The position numbers and the translations under genes were made by a program. Of a stretch of DNA of 14,971 bases, positions 14,416-14,971 are shown piece after piece. The stretch's first letter is position 1. Each line of letters opens with the position of its first letter. The DNA is taken from NCBI GenBank assembly GCA_964359085.1, contig CAYHRT010000086.1, forward strand, positions 1 through 14,971. The letters are read 5' to 3'. The notes under the pieces were generated by a model, which was not told the DNA's origin, searched no databases, and worked only from the letters and a program-made list of their open reading frames with translations. Source of the stretch: GWA2-49-15 sp964359085 (GTDB lineage: Bacteria; Bdellovibrionota; Bacteriovoracia; Bacteriovoracales; Bacteriovoracaceae).

Positions 14416-14971
14416 ATGCAAATAGTTTTATCGATTGTTCTTTTCTTACTTGTCTACTCATGTGCTCACTCAAACAAACCTGAACAGCAGAAGCAAAATG
14501 CGGGTGATAGTATTTCTGGTGTTATCAATAATTTTTTGGCCGAAAAAGAACATCATATTCAACAGCAGGATACCGCTACTGCGACCATTCCTGAAGCGAC
14601 TCAGGCCGAAACAAAGAATGGGTCTCAGTTGGACATTGATAAAACCATTCAGAAAATAGATGTGAGTGCTAATTTGTACGTCGAGGATTGGATAGATTTT
14701 TTTTCCCGTCGTGACAGTGAACGCTTCGTAAGGATGTTAGAGCGTGGTTCTGTCTACAAGGAAGTTGTCCAAAATATTCTGGCAGAAAATGGTCTTCCCA
14801 AGGAACTTTTTTATTTGGCCATGATCGAGAGTGGTTTTGTAACCCATGCCAAGTCACGGGCCAGAGCGGTTGGGGTATGGCAATTCATGAAGGGAACAAG
14901 TAAAAGATATGGTCTTTCGACAAATGGCCATGTCGATGAGAGGCGCGATCCAATTCGGGCCACTGAAGCTG
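14416..14971 (+). CDS. MltD-like lipoprotein lytic transglycosylase, cut by the right edge
   Basis: 185 codons are seen and there is no stop before the end. A lipoprotein signal peptide ends VYSC, with Cys16 as the likely lipidation site, so it is probably anchored in the outer membrane facing the murein. Residues 17-85 are a Gln/Thr/Ala-rich linker. The GH23 domain starts near residue 110: GLPKELFYLAMIESGF places catalytic Glu138, followed by AVGVWQFM and HVDERRDP. The remaining GH23 motifs and any LysM repeats lie beyond the window. GAAGG precedes the ATG by eight bases. It is a paralogue of the protein at 4103-5146 but more like classical MltD because it is a lipoprotein. Confidence 0.88.
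   Translation, partial: MQIVLSIVLFLLVYSCAHSNKPEQQKQNAGDSISGVINNFLAEKEHHIQQQDTATATIPEATQAETKNGSQLDIDKTIQKIDVSANLYVEDWIDFFSRRDSERFVRMLERGSVYKEVVQNILAENGLPKELFYLAMIESGFVTHAKSRARAVGVWQFMKGTSKRYGLSTNGHVDERRDPIRATEA

Noticed and set aside
14435..14659. Plus-strand open frame of 74 codons
   Set aside because: Out-of-frame shadow inside the lipoprotein transglycosylase gene that starts at 14416.

Overview
The window looks like chromosomal DNA of a Gram-negative bacterium. Base composition is moderately AT-rich by eye. It encodes secreted and outer-membrane proteins, lipoproteins with lipobox signal peptides, and two MltD-type murein transglycosylases. Together with a lipoprotein astacin protease and many lineage-specific envelope proteins, this suggests a Bdellovibrionota-like or other former deltaproteobacterial lineage; that placement is inference. 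There are no rRNA or tRNA genes, CRISPR arrays or transposases.

Layout. Positions 1-1751 hold a rearrangement: a 90-bp inverted repeat (1-90 and 1334-1423, about 91% identical). The right copy lies inside an intact gene for a signal-peptide-bearing, probable beta-barrel envelope protein. The left copy is part of a second, 5'-less copy of that gene running off the left edge on the minus strand. A short ORF that also appears to lack its 5' end starts beside it. Next come an RND/MMPL-type exporter that probably overlaps the barrel gene by 4 bp, and a GH23 lytic transglycosylase with its own extended -10 promoter.

Positions 5129-10312 hold alternately oriented genes: a Cys-pair protein, a monoacylglycerol-lipase-like hydrolase, a class I glutamine amidotransferase, an O6-alkylguanine-DNA alkyltransferase, a Ste24-type M48 membrane protease, a HAD phosphatase and an unknown exported protein. 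All four convergent pairs overlap at their 3' ends (18, 15, 164 and 7 bp), so there is no room for conventional intergenic terminators.

Positions 9635-14242 form a minus-strand run read right to left: a 41-aa membrane peptide, a TPR-like protein, a protein whose signal-peptide region is cut off by an in-frame TGA, HemN, a lipoprotein astacin and the unknown exported protein. The window ends inside a second, lipoprotein-type MltD-like transglycosylase on the plus strand.

Functionally this is mainly envelope maintenance (murein cleavage, export, membrane proteolysis, lipid hydrolysis), with anaerobic haem synthesis and alkylation repair. No known defence or secondary-metabolite system is visible. 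The most unusual item is the inverted repeat joining one 5' gene end to two alternative 3' ends, which could be a C-terminal switch of a surface protein or the scar of a past inversion.
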